Below are positions 18,552-26,605 of a DNA stretch of 64,000 nt, one piece after another. The DNA lies in assembly GCF_013388255.1 (NCBI RefSeq), contig NZ_CP058215.1, forward strand, positions 372,001 to 436,000, written 5' to 3'. A model generated the notes under the pieces. The model ran no database searches. It worked only from the letters and a program-made list of their open reading frames with translations, and had not been told where the DNA came from. This DNA comes from Methanolobus zinderi (GTDB lineage Archaea > Halobacteriota > Methanosarcinia > Methanosarcinales > Methanosarcinaceae). Position numbers and translations under genes: made by a program. Each line of letters begins with the position of its first letter. Position 1 is the first letter of the stretch.

Positions 18552-19271
18552 TCAAATGAATTTAATACTTACATCTTTCATGTTATTCCTTGCGGAAATA
18601 TTGATGATAAGCGGTGTGAGTGACTCAAGCATTGCAGAGGCTTCAAGAGGACCCGTATCAAGAGGTCTCATATCCGATATGTCCTCCACAAGTTCGAATA
18701 CAAGCTTTTTAGAGTATTCAGAGCTTCCGCAAACCCCGATGTCATAATTGAGTTCCAGTTCAAGATTTGCAAGTTTTTTCGCAGGGACTGTATGGAAAGC
18801 AGATACAAGTTCTGTTCCTGCAGGCAACATCTTTTCGATTTCCTGCGCCGCACTTCCTGCTTCAGGCATAGTGAAACAGAAATAGTCGGTATTGAACTGG
18901 TCACTTGATATTGGCACGGTACGAGGTTTCGCATTTGGGCTTATATAACACAGGTTCTTTTCCATGGGTACGACAACGCTGATAAAGATCTGTTCATCGA
19001 TAACAGGAGTTATCAGGTCTATCAGGGATTGAAGCCGGTTATACCGGATAGCAATTACAACTATTTCAGCATTCTCTGTTGCTGTCTTATTGTCAGTGCC
19101 TGTGATATGAGCCTCATATCCACGGTCTTCAAGTATCTCTTTGTATTCCCCGGCGAATGCTTCAGCTTTCTCAGCATTTCTGGAGCCGATTATTATGTCA
19201 TGTTTCTGGCCCCAGCGAAGTGCAAACCCTCTGCCTATATTGCCTGTTCCTCCAAGTATCGCTATTCTCAT
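18552..19271 (-). CDS. fno: F420-dependent NADP reductase (F420H2:NADP oxidoreductase)
   Basis: Transfers hydride between F420H2 and NADP+, supplying NADPH for biosynthesis. The 239-residue protein begins with the Rossmann motif MRIAILGGTGNIGRGFA and the NADP-phosphate contact GSRNAEKA near residue 31. The family-typical VSVVVPMEK-like strand appears as ISVVVPMEK near residue 98 and VSAFHTVPAKKLANLE near 160. Length agrees with archaeal NpdG/Fno. It is monocistronic on the minus strand, just upstream of the glnA2 promoter. Its NADPH could also serve nitrogen metabolism, but no direct link is visible. Confidence 0.92.
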   Translation of the reverse strand: MRIAILGGTGNIGRGFALRWGQKHDIIIGSRNAEKAEAFAGEYKEILEDRGYEAHITGTDNKTATENAEIVVIAIRYNRLQSLIDLITPVIDEQIFISVVVPMEKNLCYISPNAKPRTVPISSDQFNTDYFCFTMPEAGSAAQEIEKMLPAGTELVSAFHTVPAKKLANLELELNYDIGVCGSSEYSKKLVFELVEDISDMRPLDTGPLEASAMLESLTPLIINISARNNMKDVSIKFI

Positions 19272-19404
19272 GCCTGTTCTCCATTACGGTCTTGCATTAC
19301 TATAAGTTTAATCAATGCGCTTGTTGCTTTTATACTTGACCTGTGAGTATTGTGTTAATCCGTGTCATGATATTTATACTATTGCTCATTCTGCATTAAT
19401 TTAG

Positions 19405-19599
19405 GCTTCTGCAGGTGTAACCTGTAAGATTCAAATTAAGAGATACAAGAATTTTCCATCAGGACTTACTCTTCGGGATGAGGGCTATACCGTTCTGGAA
19501 ATATGGTATTACTACAACAATGAATACTTCATAGACCTGGAAAATTATTTGGGAAACGCGCCGGATAACTGGATGAGCATATCTTCCAGTTATTATTGA
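19405..19599 (+). pseudogene. Protein remnant without start codon
   Basis: Sixty-four sense codons run from just after a TAG (19402-19404) to a TGA at 19597. The reading has protein-like composition, with aromatic-rich segments such as YTVLEIWYYYNNEYFID and ENYLGNAPDNWM, but the only possible initiators are an internal TTG and a late ATG. It looks like the C-terminal end of a decayed, possibly surface, protein. The rest of the fno-MarR gap (19272-19404) shows nothing recognisable. Confidence 0.4.
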
Positions 19600-19640
19600 T
19601 TTTTTTTACCGTTTTCTCTTTTCTTTGAAACTTGCCATAT

Positions 19641-19688
19641 GTTTATATATTTGTTTCACGTTAAACAATTTAGTTTCACATGAAACTA
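19641..19688 (+). promoter_or_regulatory. MarR-MATE promoter with two palindromes
   Basis: TATA box GTTTATATAT (19641-19650) is followed by TTGTTT-N6-AAACAA (19651-19668) and by the 18-base palindrome TAGTTTCA-CA-TGAAACTA (19671-19688). The two share GTTTCA. Their position over the expected transcription start fits autorepression by the adjacent MarR protein. Confidence 0.6.
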
Positions 19689-19706
19689 TTCATCAAAGGA
19701 GTATCT

Positions 19707-20159
19707 ATGAAACAATCTGAAAGGATTGGTGCTAAGATCGCTTGCATCTTCACGCACAATCACCTCTACATCGAGAATGCCCTGGAATCCTATAATCTAA
19801 AGGGCCCAATGTTTGCTTTCTTGCTTGTTCTATCATCTAAGGAGGGCTGTTCTCAGGAAAGCCTGGCAAAGTATCTCAATCTCAGCAAGGCTACCGCGAC
19901 ACGTGCTATCACAGCACTTGAAAAGGAGGGTTACATCTACCGTGAGAGGGATGATGCTGACAGGAGAATATACCGTGTTTTCATCTCAGGTAAGGGTCGT
20001 GAACTGCTTCCTGTGATCAATGATGCACTTTACAAGTGGAACCGGATCCTTCTTTCACAGTTTTCGGATGAAGAGGAAGAGACCTTCAGGAAACTCCTTG
20101 ACAAAGCAAAGGATACACTGATGGAATACGACAAAGAATCGGACCAGAAACACAAATAA
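19707..20159 (+). CDS. MarR family transcriptional regulator
   Basis: Winged-helix repressor of 150 residues. The recognition helix region reads LAKYLNLSKATATRAITALEK near residues 52-72, followed by the wing GYIYRERDDADRRIYRVFIS, both diagnostic of MarR. ATG 19707 is chosen because AAAGGAG precedes it by six bases; the in-frame ATG at 19680 lies inside an operator-like palindrome and lacks a ribosome site. It directly precedes a MATE transporter gene (17 bases), the usual pairing of a regulator that senses a transported compound. The ligand is unknown. Confidence 0.88.
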   Translation: MKQSERIGAKIACIFTHNHLYIENALESYNLKGPMFAFLLVLSSKEGCSQESLAKYLNLSKATATRAITALEKEGYIYRERDDADRRIYRVFISGKGRELLPVINDALYKWNRILLSQFSDEEEETFRKLLDKAKDTLMEYDKESDQKHK

Positions 20160-20176
20160 CAGAATCAGAAGAATCT

Positions 20177-21544
20177 ATGAACAACAAAAGTGAATTTTTA
20201 GGCACAGAGGATATAAACAAATTACTGTGGAAACTGTCAACACCTGCCATTATAGGGCTTCTGGTACAGGCATTCTACAACCTCGTGGACACATTATTCG
20301 TAGGCAGGGCACTTGGTGAACAGAGCGTACTGGGAATTGCAGGCGTAGCTGTTGCTTTTCCCCTGCAGATGCTTATGATGGCAATATCCATTGGTATAGG
20401 TGTGGGTGGTTCTTCGGTAATTTCCCGTATGCTTGGTTCAAAGGATATCAATAAAGCTGAGAAGACACTCGGGAATGTATTTGCATATACATTGATACTC
20501 AGTATTATTTTCCAGATCCTGTTCTTCTTCAATGTAGATGCGGTACTGAATTTGTTCGGTGCCACATCTGATAACCTGCCCTACGCAAAGGAATACTCGG
20601 TTGTGATCCTGCAGGGCGCATTTGCATTTACCTTCGGTTTCGTATTGAACAATCTCGTGAGGGCCGAGGGTAATTCAAAGGTTGCCATGAACAACATGGT
20701 TTTCTCAGGTGTCCTGAACATTTTCCTTGATGCCATCCTTATGTTCGGATTCGGGATGGGTGTTAAGGGTGCGGCTCTTGCAACCGTACTTGCACAACTT
20801 GCAGGCACTCTGTATCTATTGCACTACTATATGAGCGGAAAAAGTCCCCTGAAACTTGAACTGGGTAATCTTGTTCCTCAGTTCCCACTGATAAAAGAGA
20901 TAACATTGATTGGCTTTGGTTCCTTTGTGATGGGAGCATCCAACAGTTTCATGATGCTGGTACTAAACAATGTGCTTGCGGTCTATGGTGGTGATCTTTC
21001 CATAGCCGTCTTTGGTGTAGCCATTAAACTGATGATGCTGATTCTTATGCCTATTATCGGTATCTCACACGGCCTCCAGCCAATAGTCGGTTACAACTTC
21101 GGTGCGGAAAATTATGCAAGGGTGAATGAATCCGTCAAAAAATCGTTGATTGTCACTACTATGTTCGGGCTGGCAGGCCTGATATTGTTATCCATGTTCC
21201 CGGGTACTTTCTTCAGCCTGTTCAGTACGGATGCGGATCTTATCAGCAGTGGAGCATCCGCTATGAGAATAATGGTTCTCGCAAGCCCTCTGATCGGTAT
21301 TAACGTGATCGGAACTACTCTGTTCCAGTCGGTGGGGAAAGCCCGGCCATCCTTTTTCCTGTCAATGTGCCGTCAGATACTTTTCCTGATACCACTGGTG
21401 ATCCTGCTTCCATACTACTTCGATCTTTCAGGTGTGTGGATGGCTTCCCCACTGTCTGACCTGTTTGCCAGCCTTCTTAGTATGTTCTTTGTCCTGAAGG
21501 AATATCAGTATTTCAAACACCGGGTAGACGGTGATTACTCCTGA
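20177..21544 (+). CDS. MATE family efflux transporter
   Basis: Multidrug and toxin extrusion carrier of 455 residues with about twelve hydrophobic segments in two homologous halves. The N-terminus NKLLWKLSTPAIIGLLVQAFYNLVDTLFVG is the classic MATE TM1 signature, here split over residues 10-40. Later segments include GVKGAALATVLAQLAG and GISHGLQPIVGYNFGA. It would export cationic or amphipathic compounds using a Na+ or H+ gradient. It lies 17 bases after the MarR gene and is probably controlled by it. Confidence 0.92.
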   Translation: MNNKSEFLGTEDINKLLWKLSTPAIIGLLVQAFYNLVDTLFVGRALGEQSVLGIAGVAVAFPLQMLMMAISIGIGVGGSSVISRMLGSKDINKAEKTLGNVFAYTLILSIIFQILFFFNVDAVLNLFGATSDNLPYAKEYSVVILQGAFAFTFGFVLNNLVRAEGNSKVAMNNMVFSGVLNIFLDAILMFGFGMGVKGAALATVLAQLAGTLYLLHYYMSGKSPLKLELGNLVPQFPLIKEITLIGFGSFVMGASNSFMMLVLNNVLAVYGGDLSIAVFGVAIKLMMLILMPIIGISHGLQPIVGYNFGAENYARVNESVKKSLIVTTMFGLAGLILLSMFPGTFFSLFSTDADLISSGASAMRIMVLASPLIGINVIGTTLFQSVGKARPSFFLSMCRQILFLIPLVILLPYYFDLSGVWMASPLSDLFASLLSMFFVLKEYQYFKHRVDGDYS

Positions 21545-21571
21545 TATTTCCACTTTTTGAGTGTGTTCACG

Positions 21572-21589
21572 ACAATTATTTATAATTGT
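21572..21589 (+). promoter_or_regulatory. Palindrome overlapping TATA box of the redox cluster
   Basis: ACAATTAT-TT-ATAATTGT is a perfect inverted repeat with eight-base arms, 31 bases before the first Rieske gene. Its centre doubles as an ATTTATAA TATA element, so a bound repressor would exclude TBP. The ribosome site GGGAGG follows at 21606-21611. Confidence 0.5.
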
Positions 21590-21619
21590 GAATCCCTGCT
21601 TTATATGGGAGGTTATCAT

Positions 21620-21934
21620 ATGCCGGAGAAATCCTGGTTCTTTGCAATGAAGGAAAATGAACTGAATGAGGGAAAAATAGGTTTTGCCAGGGTAAAAGGC
21701 ACTCCTGTTATTCTTGTAAAGAAGGATGATACTATCTATTCCCTATATGGCAAATGTCTTCATATGGGCTGTCGCCTGTCCAAGGGAAATTTCATCGATG
21801 ACTATACGTTAAAATGTGGTTGTCATGGCTGGGAATATGATATAAGATCCGGCAAGCATAATGGTGATGATAATACTGCTCTTGAAATTTATGAAAATAA
21901 AATAGAAGACGGGAAAATCCTGGTCCTGCTTTAA
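21620..21934 (+). CDS. Rieske [2Fe-2S] protein (first of tandem pair)
   Basis: Small soluble Rieske-type ferredoxin of 104 residues. The cluster motif is CLHMGC (C-x-H) and, 18 residues on, CGCHGWEYD (C-x-x-H), with correct ligand order. ATG 21620 is taken because GGGAGG precedes it and the upstream extension is not conserved in the paired protein. It resembles the next gene product along its length (both start with W-x-FA-x-x-ENE), so the two arose by tandem duplication. No membrane anchor is present. It likely carries electrons to an oxidoreductase in this cluster. Confidence 0.87.
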   Translation: MPEKSWFFAMKENELNEGKIGFARVKGTPVILVKKDDTIYSLYGKCLHMGCRLSKGNFIDDYTLKCGCHGWEYDIRSGKHNGDDNTALEIYENKIEDGKILVLL

Positions 21935-21964
21935 AAGAATAATCCTGACAGAAGGTGTGTATTT

Positions 21965-22282
21965 TTGGCTTCATGGATCTTTGCAATAAATGAGAATGAA
22001 ATTAATGACGGTGAGAATAAGCCGTTACTTCTTGAAGGTAATGCGATACTTCTGGCCAGACAGGAGGGAAACTATTACGCGATGTCCAATAAATGTCCAC
22101 ATATGGGCTGTCCTTTTTCAAAAGGGACCATGGAAGGTTTCATTGTAAAATGTCCCTGCCATGACTGGGAATTCGATATCAGAAACGGAGAGTTTCTCAC
22201 TGCATCGGAGATTAAGAATCCTGTATATGATACTAAGATCTCTGAAGGTCAGGTTTTTGTTAATATGGAAGGTGATCATTAA
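21965..22282 (+). CDS. Rieske [2Fe-2S] protein (second of tandem pair)
   Basis: Second 105-residue Rieske ferredoxin. The ligands are CPHMGC and CPCHDWEFD. The start is TTG at 21965, with AAGGTG about eight bases upstream; the only nearby in-frame ATG would cut into the core. The N-terminus WIFAINENEIN matches that of the preceding protein. Its stop codon region overlaps the glutaredoxin ATG by one base, so translation is coupled. The two proteins may have different potentials or partners, but that cannot be read from sequence. Confidence 0.86.
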   Translation: MASWIFAINENEINDGENKPLLLEGNAILLARQEGNYYAMSNKCPHMGCPFSKGTMEGFIVKCPCHDWEFDIRNGEFLTASEIKNPVYDTKISEGQVFVNMEGDH

Positions 22283-22530
22283 TGAAGAAGATAATGATGT
22301 ATACTCTGAGTACCTGTCCCTGGTGTATGAGGGCGAAGAAATTTTTCCGGGAAAAGGATATTCCCTTTGAGTATATCGATTACGATAAAGCCGATGAAGA
22401 AACCCGAAAGTCTATTCAGGAAGACTGCAAGGCTCATGGTGAGGAGATGTCCTTCCCTTTTGTCAAGACCGGAGAAGATGTAGTGGTAGGCTATAACCCT
22501 GAGAAATATTCAAAATTGCTGAAATCATGA
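22282..22530 (+). CDS. Glutaredoxin-like protein
   Basis: Thiol-disulfide carrier of 82 residues with the redox motif STCPWCMRAKKFF at residues 8-20, a dithiol CPWC centre. The YDKADEETRKSIQEDC helix and the FPFVKTGEDVVVGYNPEKY segment hold the cis-proline and substrate site of the thioredoxin fold. It lies inside the redox cluster between a Rieske protein and a ferredoxin-disulfide reductase, which suggests it receives electrons from the latter. Confidence 0.88.
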   Translation: MKKIMMYTLSTCPWCMRAKKFFREKDIPFEYIDYDKADEETRKSIQEDCKAHGEEMSFPFVKTGEDVVVGYNPEKYSKLLKS

Positions 22531-22540
22531 AGGGTTGCTA

Positions 22541-22888
22541 ATGGATACTGAAAAGCGAAAAGAACAACTCAGAAATATGTTCCAGCCACTTATTGAGTCT
22601 CTGGGATATAAATACAGTCCTGATGAGGAACTGGTTGATTTCCTGCTTGAGCAGGAAGTAAATCTGGAAAAGGAAAAGGGAAGTCCATACTGTCCCTGTC
22701 AGGGATTGACCGGAGAGCGGGAACACGATATGAAACTGGTATGTCCCTGTATACCTTTCCACAGGGAGCACTTTGACGCAATGAGGCGTTGCTGGTGCGG
22801 TCTTTATGTTCATAAGGATGTTGACAATCCTGATGACCTTCCTCAGATATCAAGGAAGGAATTTGAGCAGTCAAGAAATAAGGAGTGA
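22541..22888 (+). CDS. Ferredoxin:disulfide (thioredoxin) reductase catalytic subunit
   Basis: Iron-sulfur disulfide reductase of the FTR beta family, 115 residues. Three paired cysteine motifs are visible: CPC at about 54-56, CPC at about 71-73 and CWC at about 87-89. Together they make the [4Fe-4S] cluster and the active-site disulfide. The last motif is CHC in plants; here the catalytic histidine position is Trp. No FTR alpha subunit adjoins it, as in other methanogens. ATG 22541 follows AAGGG; an in-frame TTG at 22535 is less likely. The likely disulfide substrate is the neighbouring glutaredoxin or a thioredoxin. Confidence 0.86.
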   Translation: MDTEKRKEQLRNMFQPLIESLGYKYSPDEELVDFLLEQEVNLEKEKGSPYCPCQGLTGEREHDMKLVCPCIPFHREHFDAMRRCWCGLYVHKDVDNPDDLPQISRKEFEQSRNKE

Positions 22889-22893
22889 AATAC

Positions 22894-23475
22894 ATGGTGG
22901 GGGAAGAGAACGAGGTCATACGGAACATAAAAACAAGAAGGAGTGTCCGTGACTATACTGATAAGCAGGTGAGCGAGGAATCCATAAATACGATCATAGA
23001 TGCGGGAATACACGCTCCCACAGGTTTTGGGTCGGAACCCTGGTTCTTTGTGGTGATCCAGAACAGGGAAATGATGCAAAGGATGTCCGATTACTGCAAA
23101 CCGAAATTGCTTTCGCAACTTGAGGATGTGCCAAGCGACAATGTTACTGAGTTTAAAAAGATGCTTAAAAAGGAAGAGTTTGATATCTTCTACAATGCTC
23201 CTCTGCTGATCATCGTACTTGGTAGCAATGCAGGTTTTACAACGGACTACGATTGTGCAATGTGTGCCCAGAACATGATGCTTGCAGCTCATTCCATGGG
23301 AATTGGCAGCTGCTGGGTGGGTACCGCATGCTTCATCCAGGACAATGAGGAGTTCATGAGCGAACTCGGGATTCCATACGATTACCGGGTCATAGCACCC
23401 ATAGTATTCGGATACGAAGGTAAGGTCCGGGAAAGACCACCCAGGCAGGAGCCGGAAGTGGTCTGGATACACTGA
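22894..23475 (+). CDS. Nitroreductase family flavoprotein
   Basis: FMN oxidoreductase of 193 residues. The N-terminal IKTRRSVRDYTDKQVSEE contains the FMN phosphate-binding arginines, followed by GIHAPTGFGSEPWFFVVIQ. The core MCAQNMMLAAHSMGIGSCWVG and the C-terminal VFGYEGKVRERPPRQ complete the fold. ATG 22894 is preceded by AGGAGTGA; the in-frame GTG at 22885 overlaps that site. It is the last gene of the Rieske cluster and may be its terminal reductase. The substrate is unknown. Confidence 0.88.
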   Translation: MVGEENEVIRNIKTRRSVRDYTDKQVSEESINTIIDAGIHAPTGFGSEPWFFVVIQNREMMQRMSDYCKPKLLSQLEDVPSDNVTEFKKMLKKEEFDIFYNAPLLIIVLGSNAGFTTDYDCAMCAQNMMLAAHSMGIGSCWVGTACFIQDNEEFMSELGIPYDYRVIAPIVFGYEGKVRERPPRQEPEVVWIH

Positions 23476-23505
23476 AACAGGATCATTCTATCCTGTTGTC
23501 TTTTT
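23476..23505 (+). terminator. Terminator of the Rieske/FTR cluster
   Basis: AACAGGAT (23476-23483) pairs with ATCCTGTT (23490-23497) around a six-base loop and T5 follows (23501-23505), directly after the nitroreductase stop codon. Confidence 0.75.
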
Positions 23506-23591
23506 CTTTGAAATTTCCAGACTTAATTCTTCCTGGATTCCACTAATTTAGGTAGATGGATTCAGGGTATGGTTTTTACTGTAATTATGAA

Positions 23592-23633
23592 AAATTAAAA
23601 AAGAGGCGGGTTTGGAGGACAGGTTCCAAACCC
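23592..23633 (-). terminator. Terminator of the nif operon
   Basis: GGGTTTGGA (23608-23616) and TCCAAACCC (23625-23633) form a nine-base stem. On the minus strand, downstream of nifN, it is followed closely by T6 and further T-rich sequence. Confidence 0.75.
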
Positions 23634-23662
23634 ATTTTAGTTAAACGTTTTTATTATCATCT

Positions 23663-25081
23663 TCACGCTTCTGCGGAGTGAAACGAATCCTCGCCGAGCG
23701 GAACGTAGCTTTCCGGTTCGGACCATTTTACAGCGAGCTTATCCTCTTGTACTTCCAGAATCGTGTTTGTAATCCTGTCCAGCATCTCCATCGCTCCGCG
23801 ATATCCGACATCGAGCATACGCTGGGCACCGACTCTGTCATGGATCGGGAAACCGATTCTCACAAGAGGTATTCCCATCTCCTTTGCGATGTACTTACCG
23901 TTCGAATTGCCGATAAGCATTTCAGGCTTCGCCTTTCTTACCGCATCATTGAACGTGTCAAAGTCCACATCCTCGAGGATGGTCACATCACAGTCAGGCT
24001 TGACCTGCTTGACCCTTTCCATTGCATATTCTGCGAATCTGGGTGACTTGCTGGAAGCCACAACCAGAATTGGATGCATGCCATTTTCAAGAGCAAGGGA
24101 CAACATGCCCAGGACATTGTTAGGATCTCCGTAGATGGCGACCTTTGTTCCGTAGAGATATTTGTGTGCGTCCACCATGGCATCTATGAGGCGTCCTCTC
24201 TCCTTCTGGTACTCTTCTGGAACATCCGTTCCTGCTATTTTGGACAGTGCAGCCAGTAACCTGTCAGTGTACTCCAGTCCTATTGGTAGTGGCAGATTCT
24301 GGGAAGGAATATCAAAGGTCTGTTCCAGGTAACCGACTGCTCTGTTATCGTTAGTTATTCCCAAGCCGATCGTTGCAGCACTGTTCTTCATGTCTGCTAT
24401 ATCGGAGTGGGTAGTACCTCCGGGGAATATCTTCTGGAGTTCCCCTGTCATAGGTGCGTCAAAGGTTTCAGAGATATCCGGCAGGAATATGAATGAATTT
24501 GATCCTATGGTGTTGGAAAGTATGTTCTTGAGTTCACGTGTGTCCTCCGGAGATATGTTCTCTGAGAGCACCACATTGAGCTTGTTGTTGAAGATATCGC
24601 TTTCTGATTCATGGGTTGTGAACTGTTTCACTATAGCTTCCACTGCCTTGATGTAGCCGCTGTTATGGCTGTCCTCATAGCTTGGGGTTGGCACAGGAAT
24701 TATGATCAGGTTTTCTGAAAGTTCAGGCTCTTCCTCTTTGAACTCGGCAATTATACGTCCTATATCGTCGCCGATAGTTTCGGCAAGACAGGTTGTTGAA
24801 ACACCGATCACCTTTGGCCTGTAACGTAATATAAGGTTCTTGAGACCTTTCTTGAGATTCTCGCTTCCGCCATACACAGCACCCTTTTCACTAAGGGAAC
24901 TGGATCCGATGTCCACAGGTTCCCTGAAATGGTGTGCAAGGTGGAGTCTCATATATGTACTGCATCCCTGTGAGCCATGGAGCAGTACCATGGAATCCTC
25001 TATCCCCTTAAATGCCATTACACTGCCGATTGGCTGGCACATAATACAGGGGTTGACCGTGGAATAGTTTCTCTCTGTCAT
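23663..25081 (-). CDS. nifN: Nitrogenase cofactor scaffold subunit NifN
   Basis: Beta-type subunit of the NifEN scaffold on which the iron-molybdenum cofactor precursor matures. The 472-residue protein is a NifK paralogue. It keeps the ligand-region cysteines in CIMCQPIG near residue 12, HGSQGCSTYMRLH near 36 and STTCLAETIGDD near 96. It overlaps nifE by four bases. Last gene of nifHI1I2DKEN; no nifB or nifX follows. NifN rather than NifK is chosen from its position after nifE and lower similarity to canonical NifK. Confidence 0.9.
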   Translation of the reverse strand: MTERNYSTVNPCIMCQPIGSVMAFKGIEDSMVLLHGSQGCSTYMRLHLAHHFREPVDIGSSSLSEKGAVYGGSENLKKGLKNLILRYRPKVIGVSTTCLAETIGDDIGRIIAEFKEEEPELSENLIIIPVPTPSYEDSHNSGYIKAVEAIVKQFTTHESESDIFNNKLNVVLSENISPEDTRELKNILSNTIGSNSFIFLPDISETFDAPMTGELQKIFPGGTTHSDIADMKNSAATIGLGITNDNRAVGYLEQTFDIPSQNLPLPIGLEYTDRLLAALSKIAGTDVPEEYQKERGRLIDAMVDAHKYLYGTKVAIYGDPNNVLGMLSLALENGMHPILVVASSKSPRFAEYAMERVKQVKPDCDVTILEDVDFDTFNDAVRKAKPEMLIGNSNGKYIAKEMGIPLVRIGFPIHDRVGAQRMLDVGYRGAMEMLDRITNTILEVQEDKLAVKWSEPESYVPLGEDSFHSAEA

Positions 25082-26577
25082 GCTATCGACTCCTGGTGCA
25101 GTGTAGCGGTATTAAGATCCTGCATCTTGTTAGTCTCCTTTATTGAACTTTTCAGTTTTGTCCCGTTTTCTGCCTTAAGGTCAGAACTCTCCGAAGGCGT
25201 ATCTCCGTCATTTGCCGGTCTTAACTTGCTTCCGTATGCCTTCCAGACAGGACTGTTTATGGAAGCGTCAAGTTCCCGTGCAAAATTGAGGAAACCATCA
25301 TAGCCTTCGAACTCAATGACCCTGTCATGGTTAAAGTCACAGAAAGCCACACCGAGCTTGTAGGCAAGGAATCTCTCCTTGACACCCGCTACCATCAGGT
25401 CTGCCTTCTGCTTCCTTATAAGGTCAGCAAGCTCCAGCGGGTTCGCATCATCCACAATGACCGTACCGTCCTTGACCTGGTAGCTGATCTGTTTGTAGTC
25501 GTCCCGCTTTCCGGTTTGTGTTCCGATTATTACGACTTCCATTCCAAGTTCATGGAAGCCCTTGATAAGTGTAAGTGCCTTTGCAGCACCGCCCATATAG
25601 ATCGCTGCAGTCTTTCCTTCAAGCCTGCTTCTGATAGCCTTGATCTCGGGCATTATTCTCCTGGTTTCATTTTCTATTATCTCTTCGGCGATCTTCATCA
25701 TCTCCTCGGAACCGAAGAACTCGGCTACGGTCCGCAGTGCGATAGCAAGATCATCTATGCCGAAGTAACTTACCTTGCGGAAAGGAGTTCCGAATTCCTG
25801 CTTCATCCACTTAGCAAGGAATGTCATAGAGCCTGAACACTGTACAAGGTTCAGTTGTGCTCCGTGTGACTTTGAGATGCTGTCTACGGTTGCATCCCCT
25901 GTCATCGAAGTGATCACCTGTATTCCCATCTTCTCAAAGAGGGGTTTTACCAGCCAGACATCTCCTGCCACGTTGTAGTCACCAAGTATATTGATCCTGT
26001 ACTCGGATTTTATCTCGGGCTCCCTTGTTCCGATAAGTTCCTTTAGCGCATTACATGCTGCCTTGTATCCATCGGACTTGGTTCCCTTGAACCCTTCTGA
26101 CTGCACAGGGATCACAGGTATTCCTACCCTCTCAGTTGATTCCTTACAAACGGCCTGGAGATCATCGCCGATTATACCGACAATACAGGTTGAATAGACA
26201 AAGATGACCGGAGGGTTGTATAACTCGACCAGCTCGTCAATACACTTCGAGAGTTTTTTCTCACCACCGAATACTACATCTAATTCCTTCATATCAGTTG
26301 AGAAACTGGTACGGAACGTTTCCTTGTCACTTGACAGGCTGCCTCTTATGTCCCAGGTGTAACTTGCACATCCTATGGGGCCGTGTACGAGGTGTATAGC
26401 ATCGGTGACGGGATTTAGGGCCACACGTGCTCCTGAATACACACAGGCTCTCTGGCTCATGGAACCTGCAATAGATGTGTTATCACATGCAAGTTCTCCT
26501 CCTTTTTTAGCCTGCTTCAGGGCGATGTATGGTTGTCTTTCATCCAGCGTGTTTATCACGCTTGTAATGTCTGGCAT
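25078..26577 (-). CDS. nifE: Nitrogenase cofactor scaffold subunit NifE
   Basis: Alpha-type subunit of the NifEN scaffold, 499 residues, a NifD paralogue. Conserved cysteine segments are SQRACVYSGARVAL near 42, HGPIGCASYTWDIRG near 70 and YSTCIVGIIGDDL near 130. The last 35 residues form a polar, probably flexible tail rich in Ser, Glu and Lys that is not part of the fold. It precedes nifN with a four-base overlap and follows nifK by 28 bases with a clear GGAGTGAG ribosome site. Confidence 0.92.
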   Translation of the reverse strand: MPDITSVINTLDERQPYIALKQAKKGGELACDNTSIAGSMSQRACVYSGARVALNPVTDAIHLVHGPIGCASYTWDIRGSLSSDKETFRTSFSTDMKELDVVFGGEKKLSKCIDELVELYNPPVIFVYSTCIVGIIGDDLQAVCKESTERVGIPVIPVQSEGFKGTKSDGYKAACNALKELIGTREPEIKSEYRINILGDYNVAGDVWLVKPLFEKMGIQVITSMTGDATVDSISKSHGAQLNLVQCSGSMTFLAKWMKQEFGTPFRKVSYFGIDDLAIALRTVAEFFGSEEMMKIAEEIIENETRRIMPEIKAIRSRLEGKTAAIYMGGAAKALTLIKGFHELGMEVVIIGTQTGKRDDYKQISYQVKDGTVIVDDANPLELADLIRKQKADLMVAGVKERFLAYKLGVAFCDFNHDRVIEFEGYDGFLNFARELDASINSPVWKAYGSKLRPANDGDTPSESSDLKAENGTKLKSSIKETNKMQDLNTATLHQESIA

Positions 26578-26605
26578 GTTCTCACTCCAAAATATATGAG
26601 GTCGC

